From Hericium rajendrae (Eukaryota > Basidiomycota > Agaricomycetes > Russulales > Hericiaceae), in the NCBI GenBank assembly GCA_033439255.1, contig CM065888.1:992001-1056000 (forward strand): a DNA stretch of 64,000 nt. The letters are read 5' to 3'. Both the position numbers and the translations under genes were made by a program. A model generated the notes under the pieces. The model was not told the origin of the DNA. It ran no database searches and was given only the letters and a program-made list of their open reading frames with translations. Of this stretch, positions 26,577 to 38,283 are shown one piece after another (the first letter of the stretch is position 1; each line of letters starts with the position of its first letter).

Positions 26577-28161
26577 ATGCATGCCGAACTCTCTCTTGAC
26601 GTCGTCGACCATATCCTCACGTATATAACCGACTTCTGGACTCTGGGAGCTGTCTTCGCCGTATCAAAGCACATATACAGTGCATTCGCGGCCCGTCCGC
26701 AGTCTATCTTCAAGGCAGTTCTTCAGAATCAACACCCAGTGACGTGGCCCTCGGTTGCTTGCCTGCTTCACTTTAAGGCTACTGGCAAGGTCGTCGAAGA
26801 AGCGAAAGCCAGGGACATCCCTCTGGACAGGACCGCGATTGCGTATTATCGTATCTACAACGGCGATGTGATCGAGTTTGTTCAAAAGTTTCAGATGAGG
26901 TAAGTAAGTTATTATATTGCTGGTCTTGCATAGTAGCTCATGACCCCGGCCGCATATATGCAGGTATACTGTCCGACACATGCTGACCGACGAACAGTTC
27001 AACCGCGTATATCGCGCGCTGTATCGCCTCTGGCTTTATCAAGCCCGATTTGGAGCCGAATGGAGTGGGTGGATGAAGACGCTGGAGGCTGCAAAAAGTT
27101 CAACTCCGGCCCACATGCCCATGCCAGAATCGCTGGCCCTTGGACGAGCTCTATTCCTCGTAGGACTGCCGAAACATGAAATGATAGATATTCTAGTCGT
27201 CTTCCACTTTCTTCAGCAGGAAATCTTGCAGTGGCTTTGCACACATCACATAGCCACGTTCAACGACATCGACGAAAGTACGTGACACTGCTGTCGTGGA
27301 GATAAATCTATCTTGGTATTTACTCATTTTTTGGTGCAGTGGATGGGGTAGTACGAGAGTTGGTCGCCCATGAACTGCCCGACATCTTGTGGACCATGAT
27401 GTGGGAACACGATCTAAACCCCGTCTATTATGACGAGAATTTTGCCGAAGAAACCCAGGAAACCGAGGGAATCGATGTCAACCAGTTCCTGTTGGCAAGC
27501 CTGCCTTATAACCAGGAAGGACTCAGCTACCCCGAGGCATTGATTTTAGGGCGGGATCACATGTGTTATTCGCAGTGTCAGTATTTATATACTTTCATGT
27601 AGTCAGTGGCTGTTTGACTGACTGTGACCACGATCAGGCGGGCTTTGCAAAGGAGCCGGCCGACATCTTTGGTATTGTACGGCGTCGCCTTATCATCATT
27701 CCATACAACTGATCAATCATCGTCTCGATCAGACGGGCTGGACGTGGCGGGATACTGGGGCTCGCCGCTCGAATTCGCTGAAGCATTCTTATCAGCGGAT
27801 CCATGGGACGATGAAGACGTCCTTGTTCCATTCATCGAAGCCTTCAATAGTCGTTCGTACTATTACCCTGAATTGATAGACGACGTTCTCAAGCGCGAAG
27901 GCATCAACCAAGGAAGGGAGTCACTACAGAAGTTGCTTATATGCGACAGATGTATGGAGACTCTGCTACGCCGTCATGTCACATCATGCTGGCTTGAACA
28001 GAAAGCCTACTGGGATCGGTACGTGGCAATCGACCATATCGAATGAAATCACCCTCTTATGAAGCATTTTTGCACTCGCATATCTCGAATTCAGGCTTGA
28101 ACAAAAGAGAAGAGAGCCAGACGAAGATGATATCTGTACCACTCCCACTCCGGTGTCTTGA
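26577..28161 (+). CDS. F-box-like protein with C-terminal paired C-x2-C motifs (subfamily B, intact copy)
   Basis: ATG at 26577, MHAELSLDVVDHILTYITDF (F-box-like). After an intron: RYTVRHMLTDEQFNRVYRAL, MIDILVVFHFLQQEILQWLC. Next exon: MDGVVRELVAHELPDILWTM to SYPEALILGRDHMCYSQ. Splicing then gives CGLCKGAGRHLW, GLDVAGYWGSPLEFAEAFLS, and LLICDRCMETLLRRHVTSCW. The final exon RLEQKRREPDEDD ends at 28159-28161. CGLC and CDRC are equivalent to CHHC and CLGC of subfamily A, and GYWGSPLEFAEAFL to DLWGTPTEMATKFL, so A and B share one fold despite low identity. There is no long acidic tail. No frameshift or internal stop found. Confidence 0.78.
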
Positions 28162-28322
28162 GCAATACAAGAAGTGGCATGCTATCTCTATCTTTTTTTA
28201 ATTTCATGCGCCATGCTGGCTGAATCCGATATGCCTCACGGCGCAGCCCATCAAATGAAAGGAGGTCAGATTACAATACAGTTACAGGCATCGGTATGAG
28301 CATGTCACTACATCCTCAATCC

Positions 28323-29295
28323 TCACTCAGCATCAAACACCAAGCATCTCACCTCAATCGACTGCCTCCTCGGCTTATCCGCCCCAACACTCTCATCCAA
28401 AAACGAACTATGCGGAATCGCGCGCGCGACACTATCACCCTCCTCCGAGTCATAGCACTTGACGAACAGCACCTCGTCCGGGCGCTGCTCGGACAGGTAG
28501 TACCACCGATGCGCCGGGTTGTGGCGCACGTTGAACGTCGCGCCCTCGAAGTCGGGGTAGATGTACTTCGTGTGCACGAGGTCGCGCGCGGGGTCGACCG
28601 TGCGCCAGTCGACGACCGCGAGCGGGTTGTGGTACGCGGGGTGGCCGATCGGCCGCCAGACGTTGATCAGGCGCACGCGCGACTGCAGGAGGCGGTCCGC
28701 GTCGTCGGGGAGGTGTCGCCGCACGCGTCCGCGCGCGGCGTCGTACGTTTGGTCGACGTGCACGCGGAGCTGCGATATGTATCGGTGAGTGGGGATGCGT
28801 TTGCACGGCGTGGCACGTACCACGGGGCCGCGCGCGTTCCGGTCGCGGATGACGGGGTCCTTATCATTGCGTCTAGCGAGGCATCATGCGTCACCATGCC
28901 CTGTTCAACGAGACGAGTCGCACAAACCTGATCGTGTGGTCAAAAATGTGCACCCTCTTCGCGCCGGGCACGGCCTCTTTCAGCAGCGCCTCGATCTCGG
29001 GGTAATACACCGCCTTGACGCGCTCCTCGTCGACGAACTCCGTTTCCGCGCTGGTGTGTTTCCCAAACTGGAAGCCCTGCACATCGAGCGATGCGTCCTG
29101 CTCGAGCGGCGTCCCGCGCGCATCATGCACGGTCGCGGGGCAGGACTCGAGCCCGATGTTCGTCTGCAGGACACCGGGCGGCGGCGCAAAGATGTAGTTG
29201 TAGGGCGGGTTCGCGTCGAGCGGGGTGTAGTAGTTCAGGACGGTGGGAACGTCGTGCGGGGCCGGCACTGGAGGGAGGACAGCTGCGGTCGCCAT
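28323..29295 (-). CDS. AsaB/CmcJ-like hydroxylase/desaturase (GA4-desaturase family)
   Basis: ATG at 29295 (an in-frame ATG nine codons upstream is outside the usual family start). Family hallmarks in order: VLNYYTPLDANPPYNYIF, FQFGKHTSAETEFVD, YYPEIEALLKEAVPGAKRVH, IFDHTIR, then after splicing DPVIRDRNARGPV, RVHVDQTYDAARGRVRRHLP, LINVWRPIGHPAYHNPLAV, HRWYYLSEQRPDEVLFVKCY and SIEVRCLVFDAE (stop at 28323). Two introns; the first acceptor is CGCTAG, which keeps HTIR-RNDKDPV in frame. Members take part in fungal secondary metabolism (aspergillic acid AsaB, gibberellin DES) as iron-type oxygenases; the substrate here cannot be told. No scaffold synthase lies nearby. Confidence 0.88.
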
Positions 29296-29791
29296 GATAG
29301 AATGGGCGGGTAAAAGCAAGTAAGTGTCGACCGAGCTTGTGTCTGCTCACAGTAGCACTTAGGACGAGCTTGCAGAGAAAGCGGTTCTCATGCCGGTATA
29401 AATGCGAATGCGGATGGGCTATATTTACCACCTCGGTGATATGGTCAGGCTTTGTCAACGATGAGCATCCCTGTTTGCGCTTTGCGTGATATGTGGGACC
29501 TATGAGAACATCGCGCGGGGACCAGTACGACATCTGTGGAAGGATATGCGTGTCAGGTGATGTCCAGAAGCCAGATACTGGCAGCGATGAAGTCACGTTG
29601 AGGACGACAAACCACTCGAAGACGGCCTTCCGTAGTTGCCGTGCCCGAACGAGGAGCACAGAACTTACATACAGTACGTACGGAGTCGAGAGCTTCAACT
29701 TGGGTTCAGAGACATCGACGAGACGTGTGCGTGAACCAGCACTGTAATTGACTTAGTTCGTCATTAAATTGAAGCTCAATTTGTGCCAAAG
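29296..29791. other. Upstream region of the AsaB-like gene
   Basis: About 500 bases with no supported gene, up to the tRNA-like sequence. Confidence 0.4.
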
Positions 29792-29882
29792 TCGGTTATG
29801 GTTTAACGGCTAACATTACCGCCTCTCATAATTCCTGTCTGATTCGGGCGCGGTAGCTCGGGGTTCGACTCCCCAGTAGATC
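29792..29882 (+). tRNA. tRNA-Glu(CUC)-like sequence with intron, acceptor end degenerate (pseudo-tRNA?)
   Basis: TCGGTTA-TG-GTTTAACGGCTAAC resembles the acceptor strand and D arm of fungal tRNA-Glu. TACCGC and GCGGTA form the anticodon stem around CTCTCA, giving anticodon CTC with an apparent intron of about 20 nt after it. The T arm is GGGG-TTCGACT-CCCC. The 3' strand (AGTAGATC) does not pair with TCGGTTA, so the acceptor stem is broken. A second, 5'-truncated copy sits at 30022 because of the tandem duplication. Confidence 0.45.
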
Positions 29883-30243
29883 AACAAAGGCCTTCTTTTT
29901 CTTTCTTCTTTGCTGGAAATCTAGGTAAATGTTAAGTATGCTACGATTCACAAGCATGCATCGGCAGCTTTGAAGTTTCGAGTCGCTCAACAATTGACTC
30001 GCCCTGTTCCGCATCAGAATCGTTTAACGGCTAACATTACCGCCTCTCATAATTCCTGTCTGATTCGGGCGCGGTAGCTCGGGGTTCGACTCCCCAGTAG
30101 ATCAACAAAGGCCTTCTTTTTCTTTCTTCTTTGCTGGAAATCTAGGTAAATGTTAAGTATGCTACGATTCACAAGCATGCATCGGCAGCTTTGAAGTTTC
30201 GAGTCGCTCAACAATTGACTCGCCCTGTTCCGCATCAGAATCG
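29801..30243. repeat. Perfect 221-bp direct tandem duplication
   Basis: Two head-to-tail copies, about 29801-30021 and 30022-30243, look identical base for base. The unit starts at GTTTAACGGC inside the tRNA-Glu-like D arm and ends at CCGCATCAGAATC. It includes a CTTTTT/TTTCTTTC stretch after the tRNA-like T arm that could act as a pol III terminator. Confidence 0.9.
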
Positions 30244-30595
30244 CATTCCCACACTGGCAGACTCCATCATGAGGCAAAGAGACGCGACGCAAGGCAGCAA
30301 TAATATACACCAGCGGATACAGCGCGTATCGAGACAATCCACCACCACGTATATGTATGCTACAACAACATTCACGAGCACTGTGCAGGAACCGACGAAA
30401 TCAAGCGAGGCGAGCAGAACGGAAGCGGGAGATAGGCTGGCGCGGGAACGTAAGAGTAAAGAATAATTAGGGACAGGTACAGTAAACACTTTCCACAACA
30501 GAACGAGAAATAGAAGCGTAGGTATCAATATGCAGCACAGAAAACAGAGAAAATGTATACGGATAGAAAAGAGTCCAGAGAGCAGCGAGCACAGC

Positions 30596-31627
30596 TCACC
30601 GCCCCTTGAGCGCGCGCAGCTCGCGCTGCACCGTGCGCATGTCCTTCCGGTTCCACTCCCCAACCCACCGCTCACCGCGCGGTGCCCGGGCGCCCGACGC
30701 GACGCCGAACACCGCGCGCTTCTTCGACGCAGGCCCGGGCGCCTGCAGCGCGCCGAGCGACATGCTGCGCCGGCGGTGCTTAACGAGCACGGGCGACGGC
30801 GCGCGGCTGCCGGGCGCGGAGCCGCCGCTCGTGTACACGTCCGTCGTGACGAGCGGGGACAGGGCGCGCGCGCGCGCGAACGCGAGGAGCTCGTCGGGCT
30901 GCACGGTGTCCGTCTCTGGCGCTTGCGGGGGGAAGACGAGCTCCTGCGGGAGCTCCTCGCCGAGCGTGCGGATCAGCTTGGCCATTTTGCGGCGGCGCTG
31001 CTCGGCGAGGTCCGCGGGCGTGGGCGTGCACGGGGTCGGCGGCACGGCGGGGAGGGAGTTGTGCGGTGCGGGGGTGGTGGGCGCGGCGAGGCGCGGGTCG
31101 CTTGGCGAGAGCGGGACGGACGTAAGGTGCAGGACCAGCGGGCGGGGCGGGGTCACGGGCCGGCGCTGCTTCCCGAAGCAGGGGCGCTCGGAGAGGGACT
31201 CGAGGGAGGTGCGGGGCGTGGAAGCGAGGGAAGTCGTGGAAGATGCGGCGGAGGACGTGGATGAGGAGGATGGGGAGTCTGCGCGAGGGAAGGCGTCTGC
31301 GGGCAGGTTGAAGATGGACCCCTGGCGGCGCTCGCGGCTCGCGTGGTACGGGCGAGGGTCGCGGAGGTGGGTTGGCGCCTTGGGCGTCGAGGGCACGGAG
31401 TGGGAGTGGGAGTGGGCGTAGGGCGAGGCGGGGTGTGCGTGTGCTGGAAGAAGTGTCGCAGGGATGTGCACACCGGTCTCGTCGAGGAAGAAGGGGACTG
31501 TGCCGAGGACTCTTCCAAGCTTGCGTGCGGAGCGGATGAGGCGCATGCGCTGGTCGGCGGGTAGGTTGTTAAGTGTTGCGGGCGGGGTGGGGTAGCGCAC
31601 GATCGAGGGAGCGGTCATCGAAGACAT
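30596..31627 (-). CDS. Conserved-looking protein of unknown function, Ser/Pro-rich
   Basis: Single-exon 343-codon gene, ATG at 31627 (MSSMTAPS; a second in-frame ATG follows three codons later). A hydrophobic/basic N-terminal block (RMRLIRSARKLGRVLGTVPF and FLDETG) is followed by a long Ser/Pro/His low-complexity middle. A basic block comes next (EQRRRKMAKLIRTLGEELPQ), and the C-terminus is RWVGEWNRKDMRTVQRELRA. The ordered N- and C-terminal blocks framing a disordered centre resemble a fungus-specific family, but I cannot assign a function. GC content is high and biased at third positions, which supports coding. Confidence 0.75.
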   Translation of the reverse strand: MSSMTAPSIVRYPTPPATLNNLPADQRMRLIRSARKLGRVLGTVPFFLDETGVHIPATLLPAHAHPASPYAHSHSHSVPSTPKAPTHLRDPRPYHASRERRQGSIFNLPADAFPRADSPSSSSTSSAASSTTSLASTPRTSLESLSERPCFGKQRRPVTPPRPLVLHLTSVPLSPSDPRLAAPTTPAPHNSLPAVPPTPCTPTPADLAEQRRRKMAKLIRTLGEELPQELVFPPQAPETDTVQPDELLAFARARALSPLVTTDVYTSGGSAPGSRAPSPVLVKHRRRSMSLGALQAPGPASKKRAVFGVASGARAPRGERWVGEWNRKDMRTVQRELRALKGR

Positions 31628-32941
31628 GATTGATCGTTGATGGACTAGCCAAATGAGAAGAAGGGAATAGGATGTTCAGAAGGGTCAAGGCAAACGGGCT
31701 TTGGATGGAGGGGATGCAAGAAGTGCAAGACAAGAAGGTCAGAGCAGGAAGGACGGGGATATAAGACTGGGAGAACAAAACGGTTGATCTGCGGAGGCAC
31801 TATTGATCATAGCGCTATAGTCCACGCTGTAGTCCATCACTTCGCTCGTAACCATGCCTGCACTATTGTGTTGGACGACTGGTGTCTAACAGCGAAAACA
31901 ACAATAGCCGTCCATTGTTCCCTTCCAATTGTCCTTACCCGAGCACGTGGCCGCGTCGAATACAACGTTTACCAAATACGCGTTCATTATGTAAGCAGGG
32001 TCTGCCCTCCTCCTGCCCCTCGCCATTGGAAACGTCGCATCGCCTTCATGAAAAAGGTGCGTCAAGCACGTCTTCGAAGGGCGGATCATTTCATACTGCT
32101 GATTCTCACCATGTAGGGCAGATTCTCCGGAATCACCGCGTCTAGCATTGTCTGCTACGATACCAGGTAGCAGCTCGCGCTTTGCTGTACAGTCGTACTT
32201 TGCCACTGCCATGACTTTGTACGTCAAATCTCCAACCTCGCTCGGCGAAAAACTCAAGCGAGTATGTACATGCACTAGCCACGAGCTCGCCTGCCACATG
32301 GTACCAATAGCCTAAGCGCACAACGGCTTCTCCATCGCTGATCCTCGCTGAGCCCCAATTGCCCCACGGGGATCCAAGGACAACGCCTCCGGACGACGAG
32401 CATCGTCATCAAGTCCTTTCATTTACGCTCATGTCCTTTCCCAGATGAAGCTTCCATAGCTATTGCGTAGAATTTCTTTCATGGATCGCTCGGACATCAC
32501 AGTCTCAGTCACAGCACGTCGCGAAGGCGTTCGCTAGTGTCAAAGTACATCCAGGCGCAAGGGAGATGTGAGCTTTTGCATGAAAGGCCCGCAGAAGCAA
32601 CGGCTGTGAGCACGTTGCTTTGTTTCACTGAGTGACCTGTGTCGTTGCCGAACCTGCCCCAGTACCTGTGGGAAGAAGTGATAAGTGCGCTTTACAGTGG
32701 TAGCTATAGCCACCGAGCATCATCACCACCATCCCACGAATGCATTCACCCCCAGTCTATTATGTCATGCAATGCGCGGTATACTAAGTGTAAGTGTACG
32801 CTACCAAACCCAAACCAAAGCGAACATCCATGCCCGCCCCGCGACTATACTCGCGAGACATGGATGCATGTCAGGATATACAGGAGAGAGGAGGGTGCGG
32901 AGGGTAACATCATGCGGGTATCCCTATATGTCGTCGTCCGC
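31628..32941. other. Intergenic, no supported gene
   Basis: About 1.3 kb between the 30.6-31.6 kb gene and the MFS transporter 3' end. Frames are short and unremarkable. Confidence 0.45.
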
Positions 32942-35433
32942 TCAGCGCGCATGGCGACTCGCCTGCCGGATGCGCTCGCCGTACTTCCAGAACAGAAATG
33001 GCCTGCCGCTCGTCAGCACGCTGCCCACTTCGAAGTGGAGAGGATAGAAGGAAACACTCACGCAGGCCCTCCGATCGCGATCGCCACGCACGCGAGGATC
33101 GTGTCGCCCTTGCCGTATCCGAGCGCGCTGAACATCGCCGGTGCGAACAGCGGGAAGCCAAAGCCCGCGCATGAGCGCAGGAACGTCGTCGCCGCCAGTG
33201 CTGTGCATCCATACATCGTCAGATTTCGTCCCGCGACAAGGGTATACAGAAGAGGGACGCACCGGACGCAGCGTGCAGCGCGAACGCGTCGATGACGTAG
33301 GTCGTCACGCTTTGGAACGTGAGGATCACGCCGGCGCCGACGAGGGCGATGCCCTGCGGATGGGTGAGCGGGCGAGTAGAAGTGAGAAGGGGAGTAACGC
33401 ACGATATCGGGGACAAGCCAGAACACGTGGTTCTGCGCCGTCCAGCCCGTGATGAGCAGGCCCGCCGGGAGCAGGAACGTCGCCGGGAACATCGACGCTG
33501 CACAAAATCGTCAGCACATGCTCAACCCACCGCAACAGGACAACACGGGAGAAACGCACGCAGTCGAAACTCGGGCTTGCCGATGCCGCCGTTGCGCTCC
33601 TTGAGCGTCACGTAGACCCGATCAAGCAGGCGCGCGTTCAACTGCGACGCGCCGCTGAGCCCGATGCCGAGCGCGAGGTAGTGCAGCCCCGCGATGCCGA
33701 CGCGCTCGTGGTATATGTTCTCGAAGATGTCCGGGATCGTCGTGATGAAGACTGCAGCGCGAGTAAAGGCCGGTGAGCTGCGCAGGGCCAGGCGAGAGGG
33801 GGAAGGACGCACGGTACAGGAGCCCGTACACAAACGCCATGTACAGGCCGAGCAGCTGCACGATCGGCTCGTACACCCACATCAAAAACGGGCGGAACAG
33901 CGCGTGCTTGACGAACTCCGACCAGCTGCATGCGCGTCAGCCGCTATTCTTACCACGAGCCGGGAGGAAGGGATAGACGCACTCGCGCTCCTCGGTGCTG
34001 TACACCGTGCGGAGGACTATGTTTTGGCGCTGCTGCGCCTTCTCCACGTCCTTCTCTGCCTCGGAAGGCGATTGATTTTCGCTCTTGCTCAACGTCGACG
34101 ACGGGTTCTTGTCGGACGCGGACAGCCCGAGCTCCTTCCGCAGGCGCCTCGTCTTCCACTCGAGCAGAATTGGCGCGTACGCTGCACGAGCACTCAGCAC
34201 ACGACCACAGACACCATAAAGGCAAGATACGCACTTTCGCGAAGGTATAGCAGCCCGAAGCCCTGCACGACCGCATCCGCGATCGTCGTGCTCCAGAACT
34301 GCACCACGGCATGAGCACGCAGACGGCAGGAAATTCGGGAAATACGCACCACCCAGCGCCACGTGCTCTTCTCCGCAATCCAGCCGCCCGCGATGGGCCC
34401 CACGACGGGCCCGAGGAGCGGCGCGAGGCTGTACACCGCGATGGCCTGCCCACGCTGCTCCGGCTTCCACACGTCGCTCAGCACGCCGCCGCCGATCTGT
34501 ACAGATGCGGAAGTTCAATACATGGGCCCAGGTCAGTACGGAGAGACAGCGCACGGAGAGAGGGGCGCTGCCGCCGAGGCCGGCGAGCAGGCGGAACGCG
34601 ATGAGCTGGCCTTTGTTCTGCGCGAAACCGCAGCCGAGGTTCCATGCTGGGTAAAGTGTCAGTGTTGGATGGTGCGGCGCAGTGGGAGGGAAGACGCACC
34701 GAAGTACCACATGTTGGCGAGCTGCAGGACGCGCGAGCGGCCGAAGATCTCGCTGAGCGGGCCGAGGAACAGCGGGCCAAACGCTATGGCAGACAGTGAG
34801 TTGGAGTGAACGCGTGAAGGTTAGCAGAACGCACCGTATCCGAGGACGAACACGGAGGTCATCATGGCGATGATGGCGGTGTTGTACTCGTTGAATTGGT
34901 CTGCGACCTGCGTGGACGCGGGGGCGATCATGGAGGACGAGACGGGGGAGATAAACGTAAACGCGGAGACGATGGCGGTCGCGCCCCACTTTTTGCGGAA
35001 CGACCAGCTGCGTGAGGTGAATTCGTCAGCATGCCTGTGGGAGGGGAGTGACAGCTGCTCTCAGAACGTCTGTCGCGATTATTTCTGATTCCGACTGGAT
35101 AGACGGGATGGGATTACTCCCTGCACGCGGTGCCTCACAGCCTCGCGTAGCTCAATCACCCTTTTGAAGCGAGGCGACCACAAAATAATCTGACGTTCTG
35201 ACAACAGGTAGAATGGCAGCGTACTTTCTCGGGTTGGCAGGATCGTCGGGGCCGTCCCAATCTACCAGGTAGACATTGTCCTCGTCCTCGCTCGGCCTGA
35301 TGCCGGGTATACCATCGAACGGTCCTTTAGAAGATGGCACTTTCAAAGCCGGCTTGTCCGCCAGAGTGTCTGTAGACGGTGCGGGGTGCACGAGATTCGC
35401 AGGTTCGACGTCAGACGGAGACGCCGAGGCCAT
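32942..35433 (-). CDS. MFS transporter, DHA1 drug:proton antiporter type
   Basis: Twelve-helix major facilitator, probably plasma membrane, exporting drugs or metabolites. ATG at 35433: an acidic cytosolic N-terminus with VDWDGPDDPANPRK, the standard DHA1 lead-in, then WSFRKKWGATAIVSAFTFIS. Helices follow with the family motifs FGPLFLGPLSEIFGRSRVL, AWNLGCGFAQNKGQLIAFRL, SDVWKPEQRGQAIAVYSLAP and GPVVGPIAGGWIAEKSTWRW. The central loop (RRLRKELGLSASDK) is charged, and later helices include FLMWVYEPIVQLLGLYMAFV, MFPATFLLPAGLLITGWTAQ and FLRSCAGFGFPLFAPAMFSA. It ends FLFWKYGERIRQASRHAR at 32942. It is cut by about a dozen short introns. Family assignment is firm; the substrate is not known. Confidence 0.88.
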
Positions 35434-38227
35434 GGGTCGAAACGGGGGGAATTAAGGCTCTCGAGTGGCTAGCTCGAGCGTGTTCGTTGGTGGTCGTCGC
35501 GGTCGTCGCGGCCGCGAATGGTGGGGGAAAGAAGGCAACAGTTTTGAAACCGGGTGGCAGCTATAATTATATGCATCTGCATGGGAGCGGTGCATGTTGG
35601 TGGTATGCGTCATGAGAGTCCTCCGTCGGAACAATGTTCGTCGTTCTGCTGCAGCGCTCCGTCGGCATTTCGGTGTCGCCTCTCTCCCGGCAAACGGCCC
35701 TGTTCCTTCCACCTTTCCGCGGCCTTTGCCTCCGTCAATAAACTCGATCGCAGCAGCTAGTCACTACCCACTGCATCACCTCGCACGACCTTAATTTTCC
35801 AGCTGCTCCAGCTGACACAAATTGACAGAAAAAATCCGAAAAAAAATGCATACACACCGTGTGCCTGCCCCGCAACAGGCTGCCAGAGCGCGGGCCGCGG
35901 TTTGCCGCGGTATGTGGAATCGGCGAAGGTGTCCGATCATGTTAGCATCGTCCAATTAGTCAGCGGCCCTGCTGTCCACAGCGGCCGCCACCGCGCGCCA
36001 TTCGTGCTCCCCAGGAGTATCGACTGCCTTCTACTCACCGACTCTACAGTCTCGCCACAGTCAGCGGCGTCGCGGCGCCCGTGTACCATCCCCGCGCGAT
36101 GATGGATCAGCCTGTTGCACGCGAAATTCGAGCCCATCGCTGTCAGCACGTCCGTTGTCGACGGCGACGGCCATCTACGAGCGCCCTCGACATCCGACGC
36201 GTCTCGAATGGTATCCGTGTCCGGAAAGGTCGCGATATCGATGACCACGCGCTGGCAATGAAGTCTATTTACTGAAACTTCGCCTTGTCTTCCCGTGATG
36301 CTAGCTTCGGTTTGCGGCAACACGACCTCATGCTGATCTGAAGATCGACGACAGCCAGTTCTGGGAGGCAGTCCTCGGTACTTAATGGGCACTGACATAA
36401 CTACGGTGAGTGGGCTCCACGCCGTTTCTCCTCGCTCCTCCCTCGCTCCTCCCTCGCGCCTTGGGCCGAATATCACCGTGCTTGGTGTGCAGATGAGGGT
36501 AGTGTTCTAGATGAGCAGAATCTCGCTTTGTGATGTCTCGGGCATCATCTCCGTTGCTGACTTCACGTAGCAGAGACTACCTCGTTAATAAACCAGATAC
36601 CAGGCTCCAAAAATAACACAATGATCCACCAGCTGGAGAGCTGACGGAGACTACCAGTCATACATGAACTCCTTCTAGTTTCATCGCGTCTCTAACCAAG
36701 GGTCTGCACGCCCGGGCATGCATGTGGGGCTAAAAAGGGTAAGGATGTTACTACTTATTATTATTTTCTTACGCGGTTGCGTACAATGTCAGCCCGCGCC
36801 CTGTCAGCACGAAAGACAGTCGCCTCAAATCTGGCTTATTCCCCATGCCCCACAGCCAAGGACTAACATGATCAAGCGTCCAGGTAACGGGATAGCACAA
36901 GTAAGTAGATTGTTTTCTTTCGTTCATGTCCCATATCACATCGTTGTTGACCTCATGCGGCAGACAGGCACTCGTTCCAGGCCCCGACCAGATTCAGCGT
37001 ACACGCATTGGAGGCACGCTATCCTCAGTTCTCAAGATAAATGCATGAGGACTTTGTGCCAGAGGCAGCGGATGCTCGCCTGCCTCCTCATCGCAGGTTC
37101 CGTTCATCCCTTTCTAAATATAAAGAGCAACGCGAAGGCCTCGACTTTCTCCATTTAGAACGGGGATCAGCCGTGGTCCATAAAGTCGGCATCGCGCCTT
37201 GAGCTACGACTGATGCGAACGAGCGTGTAAGAGCCCGGATGGACACAGGTACCCAGACGACTGCTTTCTATGCCCATCATTCACAATTTCTTTTGATAAC
37301 TTCGCGCAGGAGGCAGTCGTCTTGTATCTCGAAGTCATGCAAGCCTATCGAGCATGCAGGGGAGGGGTTAGCACGTGGCGGTAGATGGCTACTTTTTTGG
37401 AGGTCACGCAGACACGTGAAGGCTGACTAGGTACCAGTACTTTTCCTTCGGGAGACTAGGCCACGCCATCCAGAGCGTCGATGCAGCTGCTATACCCTAG
37501 CGTGGTCTGCATTGCGTACGACGTGTCGTGCCGTTACGTCTCAGCTCCAAAGCAAAGCGCAGAGCGGAGGCCTCGGTTTGTTTGCATAGCAGTTATTCTC
37601 CGCTCTTGGTGTGCGGAGCCGCTGGGTATGCCCTTCAGCTGCCTGCCGCCGCCACGATCCCTTTGCAGCTGCGTCGCCGGCTGTCATACTGGCGCCGATG
37701 TCGCCACCTCGCGATGATCAGGCTCGATGTTCTGGACGTACCATCTCAATCGACCAACTGTCCTGGCCAAAGGTCGAACCTAGCTGATTCGGAATTGTAT
37801 CGGAGACGTCACGGGCGGGGATCTACCCGGACAGAAGGACAGGCGACGTATTCCTTCGGTGAGTCACTGTCTTCTCAGGCATCTTCAGACATCCGATATA
37901 TCATGTGCAGCGCTATACAGTTATCAATATATCAATAATCTTTCCATTAGAACCACCGCGTTCTTCCCTACCAAGAAGCCTCTTGCTAGCAGGGAGGCGG
38001 TTGACAGTGCTAATCTATCGATCTTTCTATGTTGGTCCGTCAGCGAAGCAACCCAATTCTTCTTCCCGAGCATCACCTGAGGGTGCAACTACAGGTGTTT
38101 TCGTGTCGCCGCATTCGCTCTTCCACGCATGTGTGTTAAACGTCGGTCTCTGTTTCCGAGTTGTCTTCGATGCCAGAATTTCAGTCACGTTTGGTCTTCA
38201 GTCAAATAGGCGCTGGAATGGCGCAGG
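35434..38227. other. Gene-poor region
   Basis: About 2.8 kb upstream of both the MFS transporter (-) and the DUF5648 gene (+). The longest frames (35937-36476 minus, 36718-37158 plus) lack recognisable motifs. A short TCCTCCCTCGC tandem lies near 36425-36455, and there is an A-rich run near 35827. No transposon ends seen. Confidence 0.45.
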
Positions 38228-38233
38228 TATAAA
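38228..38233 (+). promoter_or_regulatory. TATA box of the DUF5648 gene
   Basis: TATAAA 56 bases before the ATG at 38284, a strong match in sequence and spacing. Confidence 0.5.
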
Positions 38234-38283
38234 TTCAACGACAACCTTCATGGATCCATAGGTCCCCAGCCCTTTGCCCTAAC

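Noticed and set aside
29826-30337. Two identical small minus-strand frames
   Set aside because: They arise because the 221-bp tandem duplication copies the same tRNA-like DNA; not evidence for protein-coding genes.
35937-36476. 179-codon minus-strand frame upstream of the MFS gene
   Set aside because: No motif, no splice-consistent extension and mixed composition; more likely intergenic sequence by chance open.
36718-37158. 146-codon plus-strand frame with a hydrophobic start (MLLLIIIFLRGC)
   Set aside because: The hydrophobic run comes from an AT-rich TTATTATT stretch; the rest lacks domain-like features. Kept as non-coding, low certainty.
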